This document shows, in pieces, positions 1-8,953 of a stretch of 64,000 bases of DNA (position 1 is its first letter; every line of letters begins with the position of its first letter). The stretch is from Desulfovibrio sp. ZJ209. Its GTDB lineage: Bacteria; Desulfobacterota; Desulfovibrionia; Desulfovibrionales; Desulfovibrionaceae. The position numbers and the translations under genes are program-made. Location: assembly GCF_011039135.1 (NCBI RefSeq), contig NZ_JAAKEJ010000003.1:186001-250000 (forward strand). Direction: 5' to 3'. The notes under the pieces are model-generated. The model was not told the DNA's origin, made no database searches, and was given only the letters and a program-made list of their open reading frames with translations.

Positions 1-97
1 ATGTCCCCGGGCCGTTAACTCGTTGTACTTTGGCGTTAATGCCTGGGATTTGCAGAAGATTGGAGGCATTTCCTCCCGGGCTGCCAGTGGAAGGCCG

Positions 98-910
98 TCA
101 GATGTCGATGTGCTCCAACTCCGTTTTCAGGAATTCCTGTATGGGCGCCGGCCCCTTGGGGAAAGGCCGGCTTCTCCGGGGATAGCCGCAGAAACCGCGA
201 GCGCTCGGACTGGGGACACCAAGGAGATGAATGGGATGTCGATGCTGGCCTGTACACCTGCATACTCTATATTTGTAATCCATGGTGCATGGGCCATGAA
301 TTGCGTCTGAGGGAAATGTATTGACGGGTATGAGCTGTTCCTGGGGGGCAGCGAATCCAAGACCCTTGAGGACATCCTGTACAAAAGCAAAGGGCTTGTC
401 GCCTGCGGCAAGAATCACTTTTGGTTGCCAGATCCGTAATATTTGGCCCCAGTACTGTTCTTTTGAGAAATGTATATCTTCTTTATTCGGTTCCGTAGTA
501 CGGAAAGGGATAAAGCTGGCAACGACCATGTTGTGATTGACAAATTTTTCAAGTGCCGTGTTATCCATGGACGCTGTGTAGTCGATACCTTCTTTTCGTA
601 AGGCAATTTCCGCCGCCATGGTCAGGAGCCGCACCGGGAAAAGCGAATTCGGCCAAGGATCGGGCTTGAAAAGCTCATTGTCCCCAGGCCACGGTCTGTC
701 GGGAGCCGGCTGCGGATTTTCAGGGCTTTCATTCTTGTGCGGCGCCGGATGATAGGTCAGCAGCAGCACACTGGGCATGGCGTCCCAGCTTTTCTTCGGG
801 CTGTAGCTGAAATTGAAGCCTGTGCAGGATTCCCGATGCTGTTGGTAAAATTTTTTCATTTCCTCGAAACTGTCCCAGCAGCACGAAATCAGCTCTTTGG
901 CGTCGTTCAT
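98..910 (-). CDS. Unknown protein, possible uracil-DNA-glycosylase-like fold (paralogue A)
   Basis: Protein of 270 residues with no family I can name firmly. The start is the ATG at 910, because AAAGGAG lies just upstream; an in-frame ATG at 928 lacks this. It is a clear paralogue of the next gene (1091-1912): both share a 'YSPxKSW' segment near residue 40, a hydrophobic strand ending LLLTYHP near residue 50, a WGQILRIWQPKVILA region in the middle, and an ending of the form GxAPIQxFLxxEL. The LLLTxxP strand plus a late LLGVP(H/S)P loop resemble the two active-site loops of the uracil-DNA glycosylase superfamily, but this is a weak inference. Here the late loop reads LLGVPSPSA, so the His seen in the paralogue is replaced by Ser. 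It is the last gene of a minus-strand group ending near the window edge. Confidence 0.75.
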   Translation of the reverse strand: MNDAKELISCCWDSFEEMKKFYQQHRESCTGFNFSYSPKKSWDAMPSVLLLTYHPAPHKNESPENPQPAPDRPWPGDNELFKPDPWPNSLFPVRLLTMAAEIALRKEGIDYTASMDNTALEKFVNHNMVVASFIPFRTTEPNKEDIHFSKEQYWGQILRIWQPKVILAAGDKPFAFVQDVLKGLGFAAPQEQLIPVNTFPSDAIHGPCTMDYKYRVCRCTGQHRHPIHLLGVPSPSARGFCGYPRRSRPFPKGPAPIQEFLKTELEHIDI

Positions 911-1090
911 CGAGTCTCCTTTGTGCACTTGGCACGGCTATGGGGAGAATTTTTTTCTGTTGCGAGCGTCCCGGCCCCATGGCCGCGGACGCCGTGTTCC
1001 GTTCCAGGCCTTGCGCGGCGCAGCTTTCACCGGGCCCGCTGCGGGCGCCCGCCGCATCGCCGTCTTCAGGAAAGGCGGCGGAAAGAACCG

Positions 1091-1912
1091 TCAAGAGGGG
1101 ATTTTTTCCAGCTCCTCCCGCAGGAATTTTTGAATGGGCGCGTTCCCCTCGCCGTATCTCCCATCCCGGGTGGGAAAGCCGTACAGGCCGTAGCGGGCAG
1201 CGGGGTGGGGCACGCCGAGGAGCCGCGTGTGTTTCCCGGAGGGAAAGGCGAACTTGCAGGCCCGGTACGTCCCCCGGCAGCGCGGGCCGGTCCCCGGGGC
1301 CTGGTAGCCGCTGACCTTTCTTTCTTCCACTGCGGCCTTTTGTCCTGCCAGCTTCGAGAGGATACCCCGTATCCCGTCAAAGGGGAAGGTGCCGGTGGCG
1401 ATGACCAGTTCGGGCTGCCACACGGGCAGGATCCTGTTCCAGTAGTGTTCTTTTGCAAAACGCTTCATTTCCCGAGGCAGGTCTTTCGGGCTGCCGGACG
1501 GTGTGCGGAACGGCACATAGCTCGCCAGCGCCACGTTGCCATCGACGAACTGCTTCAGCTCCGCATCCTCGCAGCTTGCTGCAAGTTTCCGGCCCGTGCG
1601 GGAGCGGCCGATTTCTGCGAGGATGGTGAGGATGTCGTTCTTGAGGGGAAAGATATTTTCCCTGTCGAGATAGTCATTGTCTTTCGGCCACGGAGAGGAC
1701 GGAAGGATCGTCTTGTGCCGCCTCTCCCGCGCGTCCCAGGACTGCGGGTTGAGCGTCAGCAGCAGGACCCGCGTGTCGGGGCGCCAGCTTTTCTCCGGGC
1801 TGTAGGTGAAATGGAAGCCGTAGCTTTTTTCCCCCAGCCGGGTATTTTTTTGCTCCATGTCCTTGAAGATCTCTTCACAGACCTTCTTCAGTTCCGCGTT
1901 CTTCCCGTTCAT
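1091..1912 (-). CDS. Unknown protein, possible uracil-DNA-glycosylase-like fold (paralogue B)
   Basis: Protein of 273 residues, tandem paralogue of the gene at 98-910. The ATG at 1912 is chosen because AAGGGAG precedes it; the upstream in-frame ATG at 1936 has no such site. Visible features are YSPEKSW near residue 42, a strand ending LLLTLNPQSW near residue 50, WNRILPVWQPELVIATG in the centre and LLGVPHPAARYG near the C-terminus, then APIQKFLREELEK. The N-P and H-P loops would correspond to the two catalytic loops of the uracil-DNA glycosylase superfamily if that reading is correct. Nothing in the neighbourhood (a phosphatase upstream) defines the function. A 180-bp gap separates the two paralogues, so they may be separately expressed. 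Confidence 0.78.
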   Translation of the reverse strand: MNGKNAELKKVCEEIFKDMEQKNTRLGEKSYGFHFTYSPEKSWRPDTRVLLLTLNPQSWDARERRHKTILPSSPWPKDNDYLDRENIFPLKNDILTILAEIGRSRTGRKLAASCEDAELKQFVDGNVALASYVPFRTPSGSPKDLPREMKRFAKEHYWNRILPVWQPELVIATGTFPFDGIRGILSKLAGQKAAVEERKVSGYQAPGTGPRCRGTYRACKFAFPSGKHTRLLGVPHPAARYGLYGFPTRDGRYGEGNAPIQKFLREELEKIPS

Positions 1913-1983
1913 CAGGTCTCCCTTGTGCCGGGGCACGGTTGTGGGTTCGCTCCTCTCTCCAGCCCTTCACCACGCGCGCAGGC

Positions 1984-2529
1984 TCACCTGCCCAGCCACG
2001 CCTTGTGGCGCAGATAGTCCTCCTGCTCTTCTGTCTCGATGGCCCCCGGGCGCGCGGCGCGCACCTCGCGGATGGCGGCCTCCGGCTCAAGTCCGCGCCC
2101 CATGAGCAGGCGCGCGGCAAGGGTGCCCGTCCTGCCGAGGCCGCCGCGGCAGTGGATGAAGATTTTTTCCCCGCGCTCGAGGGCCCGGAGCAGGAGCGCG
2201 CATTCCTCCCGCCACGGGTCGGCCCGCGCGCCATGCCGCGTGCGCAGGGCGCTGCCGTCCATCACCGGCCAGTGATGCCAGGCCATGCCCGCCTTGCGGA
2301 CTTCCTCGCCGAGGCCCGTGACCTGCAAATACTCAAGCTCGTCCGGCTCGAGCAGGGTGACGATGTGCGCGGCCCCCCATTGGCGGACGGTTTCCACGTC
2401 CTCGCCGAGGTTGCGGGCGCAGGGGCCTGAATAGGCCCACGGGTCGACCTTGCCCGGGCAGATGGAGAGGCCGAGTTGCGGGCACGAGGCCGGGGAAGTG
2501 ATGCGCAAGAGGCTGTTTTGCTGGGGCAT
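1984..2529 (-). CDS. Dual-specificity / tyrosine protein phosphatase family protein
   Basis: Protein of 181 residues with the cysteine-phosphatase P-loop HCRGGLGRTG at about residues 126-135 (the C-x5-R signature) and an upstream Asp in WPVMDGSA near residue 91 that can serve as general acid. The start is the ATG at 2529, which follows AAAAGGAGG; the frame stays open further upstream to 2628, but without a ribosome site. The family removes phosphate from Tyr/Ser/Thr or from small phosphorylated molecules; substrate is unknown here. No secretion signal is visible, so it is probably cytoplasmic. It is the first gene of a minus-strand group leading to the paralogous pair at 1091-1912 and 98-910, with 71 bp to the next gene. 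Confidence 0.88.
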   Translation of the reverse strand: MPQQNSLLRITSPASCPQLGLSICPGKVDPWAYSGPCARNLGEDVETVRQWGAAHIVTLLEPDELEYLQVTGLGEEVRKAGMAWHHWPVMDGSALRTRHGARADPWREECALLLRALERGEKIFIHCRGGLGRTGTLAARLLMGRGLEPEAAIREVRAARPGAIETEEQEDYLRHKAWLGR

Positions 2530-3098
2530 GCATCCTCCTTTTTGTGGCAGCGGGTTACGCTGGGGGCGCGAATCGGGGGCCGCGCGCTCACGGGGCCGGC
2601 CCTGCTCCCATATGGAGTTGTCCCCCACGCGGTCCCTTCTTTGACGGAAACAAACTCATCCTAGCAAAGAGGCTGGGAAAAGGGGCCCCGAAACGGAAGA
2701 AATTTAGGAATTCCAGAAATTTTTTCGCTTAGTAGCCGAAAATACAGGAGAAAAATTTTTCGCAGCCCGTCGGCCGCCAGTTTCTTCACTTTTTTACGCA
2801 AATCCCGGGCAAGCCCATGCCCGCCAAGGGAATGGGCGGGTTGGTGGCAGGAGTGTGAAAGAAAAATATTCTGTAAATCCAGTATGTTCAAGTAAGCAGC
2901 GGCGTCGCCGCCGGTTTGACACCGCTTCTTTTGCCGGGTTATGGTTCAAGTGACGAGGAAAAGGCATCCTCCCGAAAAGGCGCAGCCGGCGCGCAGAGGC
3001 GCTGGGCCCGCCAGCGAAATTCCGGGGGGTCAGGGCCGCGGGCGCGGCCCGCGCGGGTTCCCTCCGCGCAGCCTCATAACGCCAACCAAGGAAGTGTC
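2530..3098. other. Intergenic region between divergent genes
   Basis: About 570 bp without a convincing gene, between the minus-strand phosphatase and plus-strand rlpA. The middle (about 2640-2890) is noticeably AT-richer than its surroundings and holds short A/T runs, including two similar copies of GAAA(A)TTTTTTCGC near 2716 and 2751. It should contain the divergent promoters; a candidate for rlpA is listed separately. Confidence 0.5.
2916..2945 (+). promoter_or_regulatory. Candidate sigma-70 promoter for rlpA
   Basis: A perfect -35 TTGACA at 2916-2921 is followed after 18 bp by TATGGT at 2940-2945 (4 of 6 matches). It would start transcription about 150 bp upstream of rlpA, giving a long leader. 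Read by eye only. Confidence 0.4.
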
Positions 3099-3827
3099 AT
3101 GAAGTATCTTCGCTGGCTTTCCATCGGGACGGCGCTCGCGCTCTGCCTGTGCATCGCTCTCCCTTCCGCCGCTCAGGCGGCATCCGCCCAGGCCAAGAAC
3201 CGGAAAACTGTCAGCCAGGCGCAGGCCAAGGCCGTGAAGAAACCGGCCAAGGCCGCCAAGGGCAAACACGGCGCCAAGAGCGCGAAAAAAGAGAGCCGCC
3301 ACAAATCCGTGGCGAAAAAGGGCGCTGACGACCGCGACCTCTGGCTCCAGCGCGCCCAGCAGGGCGACCTGCTTTCCGGCAAGGCATCCTGGTACGGCCC
3401 CGACTTCCACAACAAGGCCACCGCAAGCGGCCTTTCCTACGATATGTATACCTTCACGGCCGCGCACCGCACCCTGCCCATGGGCACGGTGGTCAAGGTC
3501 ACGGACCAGGACAACGGCAAGAGCGTCATGGTCTGCGTGACCGACCGCGGCCCCTTTGTGCGCGGCCGGATCATCGACCTCTCGTATGCCGCGGCGCAGC
3601 AGATCAACCTCGGCAAGCGCGGCGTGGGCCGCGTGGACCTCGAGGTGGTGAGCGACGAGACCGGCACCCCGCTCAAGGCGGACCAGGCCTATTTTATCCG
3701 CTACGGCGCCCACGGTGGCGCCAGCAAGGTGGGCCCCTTCCGCGCTTTCGCCGACGCAGCCGCCATGCACGAGGCCCTGCGCCAGGCGCACCCCGAAGCC
3801 GAGGTGGTGTTGGACAGCACGCGCTGA
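3099..3827 (+). CDS. rlpA: RlpA-like septal ring lytic transglycosylase
   Basis: Protein of 242 residues. The ATG at 3099 is chosen because AAGGAAG lies 6 bp upstream and because it begins a clean signal peptide (MKYLRWLSIGTALALCLCIA, then PSAAQA as a cleavage region). Residues 30-80 are a Lys/Ala-rich linker, probably for wall contact. A double-psi beta-barrel RlpA domain runs from about residue 94: GKASWYGPDFHNKATASG, then a VTDRGPFV strand with the catalytic Asp and RIIDLSYAAA. A C-terminal stretch of about 60 residues has an SPOR-like look (YFIRYGAH...AFADAAAMHEAL). The family cleaves denuded glycan strands of peptidoglycan in the periplasm. It is a single-gene unit with a terminator 50 bp downstream. 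Confidence 0.9.
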   Translation: MKYLRWLSIGTALALCLCIALPSAAQAASAQAKNRKTVSQAQAKAVKKPAKAAKGKHGAKSAKKESRHKSVAKKGADDRDLWLQRAQQGDLLSGKASWYGPDFHNKATASGLSYDMYTFTAAHRTLPMGTVVKVTDQDNGKSVMVCVTDRGPFVRGRIIDLSYAAAQQINLGKRGVGRVDLEVVSDETGTPLKADQAYFIRYGAHGGASKVGPFRAFADAAAMHEALRQAHPEAEVVLDSTR

Positions 3828-3878
3828 CACGCATCACCCAGTCAGCTTCATACAGGGCATAAAGAAAAATTCAGCCAA

Positions 3879-3916
3879 GGCCACTGTTCCGGCGCCTGCC
3901 GGGGCGGTGGCCTTTT
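3879..3916 (+). terminator. Rho-independent terminator after rlpA
   Basis: GGCCAC at 3879-3884 pairs with GTGGCC at 3907-3912, with an inner CCGGC/GCCGG helix, followed by TTTT. Confidence 0.75.
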
Positions 3917-4016
3917 GCCGCGCCTTCGGGTAGAGTCGCGGCGCGCCCGGGAGGGAGTGGGCCGTCACTGAACGGGCCGGCTGCGGCGCCCCCCGTACCC
4001 GGCGCACGGAGGCCAG

Positions 4017-4895
4017 ATGGGCTTTCTCTACGGCTTGCTATCTTCCGCGGCCTTCGGGCTCATCCCGCTCTTTTCCCTGCCCCTGCTCCGGGCCGGCATC
4101 TCGGTGCAGACGGCGCTCGTCTACCGTTTCAGCATCGCGGCGCTGGTGCTCTGGCCAATCCTGCGCCTCAAGGGCGAGCGCTTCGCCCTGCGCGGCATCG
4201 ACCTGTGCAAGCTCGCCGGCCTGAGCCTCGCCTACATGGTGGCGGTACTCTTTTTCTTCGAGTCCTTCTACCATCTCCCGAGCGGCATCGCGGCCACCAT
4301 CCAGTTTCTCTATCCCGTCATGGTCATGCTCATCATGATCGCCTTTTTCCACGAGCGCTTTTACTGGAACGTGGGCCTCGCCGTGGCGCTGGCCCTCGGC
4401 GGCGTGGCCCTGCTCAGCGTGGCCGGGCCGCAAGCGGGCGCCGCCACCGTGAGCTTCTGGGGGGTGTGCCTCGGGCTGTTGTCCGGGCTCTCCAACGGGC
4501 TCTACATGATTGGCCTCCAGGTGGCGCGCATCCCCAACCTGGGCGGCCTTGTCATGACCTTCTACATCATGGCTTTCGGGGCGCTCATCGCCTTGGCCGA
4601 CGGGCTTATGCGCGGCTCGCTCCAGTGGCTCGACACGGGCCCCGAGCTCCTCTCGGCCACCCTGCTCGCGCTGGTGACGGCGGTGTTTTCCAACCTGACC
4701 CTCATCCTCGCCATCAGGCGCATCGGCTCCACCTTGACTTCGGTGCTCGGCGTCATGGAGCCGCTCACCGCCGTGGCCGTAGGCATCCTCGTTTTCGGGG
4801 AGCCTTTCACCCTGCCGCTGGCCGCGGGGGTGGCGCTCATCACCGGGGCCGTGCTCCTCGTCATGCTGGCCCCGCGCCGGCGGCAGGGCGCCTGA
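4017..4895 (+). CDS. EamA/DMT-family transporter
   Basis: Protein of 292 residues with about ten hydrophobic segments arranged as two EamA repeats (about residues 5-135 and 145-285), the usual length for the drug/metabolite transporter superfamily. The second repeat carries the typical TSVLGVMEPLTAVAVGILVF segment near the C-terminus. The start ATG at 4017 follows GGAGG by 4 bp. Substrate cannot be read from sequence; members export amino acids, nucleosides or other metabolites across the inner membrane. A 92-bp gap separates it from the sugar operon that starts at 4988 on the same strand, so it may be co-transcribed or simply adjacent. Confidence 0.88.
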   Translation: MGFLYGLLSSAAFGLIPLFSLPLLRAGISVQTALVYRFSIAALVLWPILRLKGERFALRGIDLCKLAGLSLAYMVAVLFFFESFYHLPSGIAATIQFLYPVMVMLIMIAFFHERFYWNVGLAVALALGGVALLSVAGPQAGAATVSFWGVCLGLLSGLSNGLYMIGLQVARIPNLGGLVMTFYIMAFGALIALADGLMRGSLQWLDTGPELLSATLLALVTAVFSNLTLILAIRRIGSTLTSVLGVMEPLTAVAVGILVFGEPFTLPLAAGVALITGAVLLVMLAPRRRQGA

Positions 4896-4987
4896 ACAGC
4901 CGCTTGCCTGCTGCCCGCCCATGCCGTATGTTCGGGCAACAACACCGGGCCCAAACACAGATATGGGGCCCGCAAGGAGAGTCATCC

Positions 4988-6070
4988 ATGTACCGCAACG
5001 CCAAGAACGTGGGCTATTATATGATTGGCGACGGCGCCCTCGCCCAGCTTCAGGACATCCTCGCCCCGCGCCGCGAGGCCATGCGGGGCGCCCCGGCCGT
5101 CTGGTTCCTCGACCATTATTTCGAGAACACCAATTTCCGCGAGCAGCTCCCCATCCGGGAATGGGACGAGGTGGTCTATGTGGACACCACGGAGGAGCCC
5201 ACCACGGACAGCGTGGACGGCTACACCGACCGCGTGAAGGCCTTTCTCGCCGGGCGCAAGCCCTGCGCCCTTCTGGCCTTCGGCGGCGGCTCCACCATGG
5301 ACACCTGCAAGTGCGTGGGCAATTTGCTCACCAATCCGGGCAAGGCCGCGGACTACCAGGGCTGGGAGCTCGTGAAGAACCCCGCGCCCTACAAGGTGGC
5401 CGTGCCCACCATCTCGGGCACCGGCTCCGAGACCTCGCGCACGGGCATCATCTGCAACGAGGAGAAAAACCTGAAGCTCGGCATGAACAGCGACTACACC
5501 ATGTTCGACCAGGTGCTCCTCGACCCGCGCCTCACGGCCACGGTGCCCCGCAACCAGTATTTTTACACCGGCATCGACACCTTCATGCACTGCTTCGAGA
5601 GCCTGGACGGCGCCTATCGCAACACCGTGGTGGATTCGCTCTCCGAGAAAGCCATCGACCTCTGCAAGCGCGTCTTCCTCTCCGAAGACATGATGAGCGA
5701 CCATAACCGCGAGCTTCTGATGATCGCCTCCTATCTCGGCGGCATGGCCGCGGGCTTCGTGGGCGTGGTGCATCCGCTTTCGGCCGGCCTCAGCATGGTT
5801 TTGCACATGCACCACGGCATCGCCAACTGCTACGCGCTCTCGGTTTTGGAAGACATCTATCCCGAGCCGTACAAGGTGTTCCGCGAGATGATGGCCCGGC
5901 AGAAGATCGACCTGCCCACGGGCATCTGCAAGAACCTCACGGACGAGCAGTACAATGCCCTCTATGAGGCGAGCATCGTCCACGAAAAGCCGCTCATCAA
6001 CAAGCTCGGGCCCAGGTACCGCGAGATACTCACGCGCGAGAACGTCATCGAGCGCTTCAAGCGCATGTAG
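4988..6070 (+). CDS. kdnB: KdnB-like iron-containing alcohol dehydrogenase (Kdo 8-oxidase)
   Basis: Protein of 360 residues of the iron-containing alcohol dehydrogenase fold. Seen: nucleotide-binding FGGGSTMDTCK near residue 97, PTISGTGSETSRTG near 140, a metal-site segment YTGIDTFMHCFES near 195 and HMHHGIANC near 280. The overall pattern, including MLTNPG-like/YQGW and ASY(L/F)GGM segments, matches what I remember of Shewanella KdnB, which oxidises the 8-hydroxyl of Kdo to an aldehyde for Kdo8N synthesis. The start ATG at 4988 follows AAGGAGAG. The aminotransferase that should use the product follows after 30 bp. A related sugar substrate other than Kdo is possible, since the operon's nucleotidyltransferase is unusual. 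Confidence 0.8.
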   Translation: MYRNAKNVGYYMIGDGALAQLQDILAPRREAMRGAPAVWFLDHYFENTNFREQLPIREWDEVVYVDTTEEPTTDSVDGYTDRVKAFLAGRKPCALLAFGGGSTMDTCKCVGNLLTNPGKAADYQGWELVKNPAPYKVAVPTISGTGSETSRTGIICNEEKNLKLGMNSDYTMFDQVLLDPRLTATVPRNQYFYTGIDTFMHCFESLDGAYRNTVVDSLSEKAIDLCKRVFLSEDMMSDHNRELLMIASYLGGMAAGFVGVVHPLSAGLSMVLHMHHGIANCYALSVLEDIYPEPYKVFREMMARQKIDLPTGICKNLTDEQYNALYEASIVHEKPLINKLGPRYREILTRENVIERFKRM

Positions 6071-6100
6071 CCGCAGGTCGCCGCGGCACGGAGAACTGCC

Positions 6101-7288
6101 ATGGATCTCAAGATCAATTTCAGCGGCCGCGCCATCCGCTACACCGAGGACGAGATCGCGGCCGTGGTGGAGGCCATGCGCCATGCCGACCCCCTGACCC
6201 AGGGGCACTACATGCGCGAGTTCGAGGCGGCCTTCGCCCGTTACCAGGGTGTCGCCGAGGGCACCTGCTTCACCACCATGAACGGCTGCGCGGCGCTGGA
6301 GATGTCGGCCCAGCTCTGCCGTTTCAAGCCCGGGGACGAGGTGGTCATCCCCTCGCACACCTTTACGGCCTCGGCCTATCCCTACCTGAAAAAGGGCGCC
6401 ACGCCCGCCTGGGCGGACATCGACCCGCTCACCCGCGTGGTCACGGCAGAGACCATCGAGAAGGCGCTCACCCCGCGCACCAAGGCCGTGGTGGTGGTGC
6501 ACCTCTACGGCTATGTGGCCGACATGCCGGCCATCATGGCCCTCTGCCGCGAGCGCGGCCTCATCTGCATCGAGGACGCGGCCCAGGCCATCGGCGCGGA
6601 GGTGGCCGGCCAAAAGGCGGGCAGCTTCGGCGACATGGCCATTTTCTCCTTCCATTCCCACAAGAACCTCACCACCCTGGGCGAAGGCGGCATGCTCTAT
6701 GTGGCCGACCCCGAAGCCTGCGCCATCGTGCCGGCCCTGCGCCACAACGGGCACTGCGCGTACCCCTTCGAGCGGCCGGACTACTGGAAGCCGGCCATGG
6801 GCAATGTGGACATCCCCACCCTCGGGGACGACCTGCTCATGCCCAACAACTATTGTCTCGGCGAAGTGGAATGCGCGCTCGGCATCCAGCTTTTGAAGCG
6901 CATCGACGCCATCAACGACGAAAAGCGGGCCCGCGCCCTGCGCTTCATCGACGGCCTCGCGGACTTCCCTGAGCTCCAGTTCCACCGCGTGGAGACGCGG
7001 CGCCACAATTACCACCTGCTCGTGGCGCGCATGACCAAGGGCCCGGAGGCGCGCGACCGCTTCATCCGCGCCATGCACGACGAAAAGGGCGTGAAATGCG
7101 TGGTGCAGTACATCCCGCTCGACAGGTATGACTTTTACCGCCGTCTGGGCTTCGGCGAGGCCAACTGCCCCGAGGCCGACACCTTCTTCGACACCATGGT
7201 CTCCTTCCCCTTCCAGCACTGGATGAGCGACGCCGAGCTCGACTACATGCTGGCCTCTGCCCGGGAAGTGCTCGCGGCCTTGGACTGA
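6101..7288 (+). CDS. kdnA: KdnA-like PLP-dependent sugar aminotransferase (DegT/DnrJ/EryC1 family)
   Basis: Protein of 395 residues, typical length for the DegT/DnrJ/EryC1/StrS family. The PLP lysine lies in FHSHKNLTTLGEGG near residue 188; IEDAAQAIGAE near 160 supplies the cofactor-ring Asp. In Shewanella, KdnA transfers an amino group to 8-oxo-Kdo made by KdnB to give 8-amino-3,8-dideoxy-octulosonate, and the adjacency here with the same gene order of functions supports that role. The start ATG at 6101 has a weak purine site (CACGGAGA). It is followed after 18 bp by the fused nucleotidyltransferase gene. Specificity for Kdo rather than another keto/aldehyde sugar is inferred from context. 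Confidence 0.8.
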   Translation: MDLKINFSGRAIRYTEDEIAAVVEAMRHADPLTQGHYMREFEAAFARYQGVAEGTCFTTMNGCAALEMSAQLCRFKPGDEVVIPSHTFTASAYPYLKKGATPAWADIDPLTRVVTAETIEKALTPRTKAVVVVHLYGYVADMPAIMALCRERGLICIEDAAQAIGAEVAGQKAGSFGDMAIFSFHSHKNLTTLGEGGMLYVADPEACAIVPALRHNGHCAYPFERPDYWKPAMGNVDIPTLGDDLLMPNNYCLGEVECALGIQLLKRIDAINDEKRARALRFIDGLADFPELQFHRVETRRHNYHLLVARMTKGPEARDRFIRAMHDEKGVKCVVQYIPLDRYDFYRRLGFGEANCPEADTFFDTMVSFPFQHWMSDAELDYMLASAREVLAALD

Positions 7289-7306
7289 GCGGCCGGATGA
7301 CGCGGC

Positions 7307-8953
7307 ATGAAAGAGCGCTGCATCGTCATCCCGGCCATCAAGAAGAACGCGGTCATCCCCGATCAGCTCGTGAAGAGGCTGGCCGGGGTGACGCTCATGG
7401 AGCGGGCCATCAACACGGCGCGGGCCTGCGCGCCCGGCGAGGACATCATTGTCCTCACCGACAGCCAGGAAATCTCGCTCATCTGCGAGCGCGCGGGCGT
7501 GCGCCACGCATGGAACCGCGACCTGCGTTTCAAAAGCCTCGACATCGTGGCCGAGATGCGCGGCCTGCTCGAAGGGCTCGCCCGCGAGTACGAGCATTGC
7601 CTCATCCTGCGCGCCTCCTGCCCCCTCCTCACTTGGGTGGACATGGAGGACACGTGGCGGCGCTACCGCGAGGCCGGGGCGGACAGCCTCGTCACCGTGC
7701 GCGGCGTGCGCCAGCGCATCTGGCGCGAGCACGGGGACTCCATGGAGAGCCTCATCGAGGGCGCGGGCGGCGAGGACGGCGGGAAAAGCTACCTCGTGGA
7801 GAGCCGCGCGCTCATCATCATGAGGCTCGCGCTGTTGCGCGGCGCGGGCGAGGCCGTGGTGCCGGCGCAGCCCGGCCGCGTCATCCCCTACTTCCTCGAC
7901 GAGCGGGCCATCGAGATCCAGAACTACCAGGACTGGTGGATCTGCGAGCGCCTGCTGGAGCGCCGGCACGTGGTCTTCGTGGTGGCCGGCTACCCGGCCA
8001 TCGGCATGGGGCATATCTTCCGCGCGCTCATGCTGGCGCACGAGATCACGAGCCACAAGATCACCTTTGTCTGCACGCGCGAGAGCGAGCTCGCCGTGGA
8101 GAGCGTGGCCCGCAAGGATTACCGCGTGGTGCGTCAGGGCGGGGAAGACCTCGCCGACACGGTGCTCGCCTTGCGGCCCGACCTCGTGGTCAACGACATC
8201 CTCGACACCAAGGCCGCCTATATGGAGCGCCTGGCCGCAGGCGGCGTGCGCTGCGTGAACTTTGAGGACGAGGGGCCGGGCGCGGCGCTGGCCGACCTTG
8301 TCATCAACGCCCTCTATGAGAGCAGCGAAAGCACGGAGCGCGTGCGCTGCGGGCCCGACTATTTCTGCCTGCGCGACGAATTCCTCAATGCCCGGCGCAA
8401 CCCGCTGAGGCCCGGGGTGCGCACGGTGCTTCTGACCTTCGGCGGAACGGACCATGACGACGTCACGCGCCGCGTGCTCGACATCATCGAGCCCATCTGC
8501 CGCGCCTACGGCATCGCCATCCGCGTGGTGGCCGGCCCGGGCTACGCCCACAAGGAAAAGATGGAAGCCCATGTGCGGCAGCTGGAAAACCCGTTGCTCG
8601 AATTCACCTGGGCCACCAACGTCATGAGCCGGATGATGGAGGGCGCGGACCTCGCCATCTGCTCGGCCGGCCGCACGGTCTACGAGCTCGCGCATATGCG
8701 CGTGCCCGGCATGGTGCTCGCCCACCACGAGCGCGAGGCGCGGCATACCTTCGCCCGGCCTCGCAACGGCTTCGCCTTCGCGGGTGTGCTCTCCAGGGTG
8801 GGCGACACGCGCATCCGCAATGTGTTTCTCGCCCTGCTCAAGCAGGAGCGGCGCGCCCGCTACTGGGAGCGGCAAAACCGGCTCGACTTCACGGCCAACA
8901 AGGCGCGCGTGGTGGGCCTCATGGAAGACCAGCTGGAAAAGGAGGGCGCATGA
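7307..8953 (+). CDS. Cytidylyltransferase / PseG-like bifunctional fusion protein
   Basis: Protein of 548 residues with two domains. Residues 1 to about 220 look like a NeuA/PseF-type cytidylyltransferase: IPAIKKNAVIPDQLVKRLAG at the N-terminus corresponds to the nucleotide loop, with LILRASCPLLT further on. Residues about 225-530 look like the GT-B fold hydrolase PseG: GMGHIFRALML at about 238 is the G-x-G-H-x-x-R motif, followed by FGGTDHDD and a late ICSAGRTVYELA segment. PseG removes UDP from a diamino-trideoxy sugar in pseudaminate synthesis and PseF activates the acid with CMP. Finding both fused beside KdnB/KdnA is odd: a pure Kdo8N pathway needs only the CMP transferase. The gene overlaps the next one by ATGA. 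Confidence 0.8.
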   Translation: MKERCIVIPAIKKNAVIPDQLVKRLAGVTLMERAINTARACAPGEDIIVLTDSQEISLICERAGVRHAWNRDLRFKSLDIVAEMRGLLEGLAREYEHCLILRASCPLLTWVDMEDTWRRYREAGADSLVTVRGVRQRIWREHGDSMESLIEGAGGEDGGKSYLVESRALIIMRLALLRGAGEAVVPAQPGRVIPYFLDERAIEIQNYQDWWICERLLERRHVVFVVAGYPAIGMGHIFRALMLAHEITSHKITFVCTRESELAVESVARKDYRVVRQGGEDLADTVLALRPDLVVNDILDTKAAYMERLAAGGVRCVNFEDEGPGAALADLVINALYESSESTERVRCGPDYFCLRDEFLNARRNPLRPGVRTVLLTFGGTDHDDVTRRVLDIIEPICRAYGIAIRVVAGPGYAHKEKMEAHVRQLENPLLEFTWATNVMSRMMEGADLAICSAGRTVYELAHMRVPGMVLAHHEREARHTFARPRNGFAFAGVLSRVGDTRIRNVFLALLKQERRARYWERQNRLDFTANKARVVGLMEDQLEKEGA

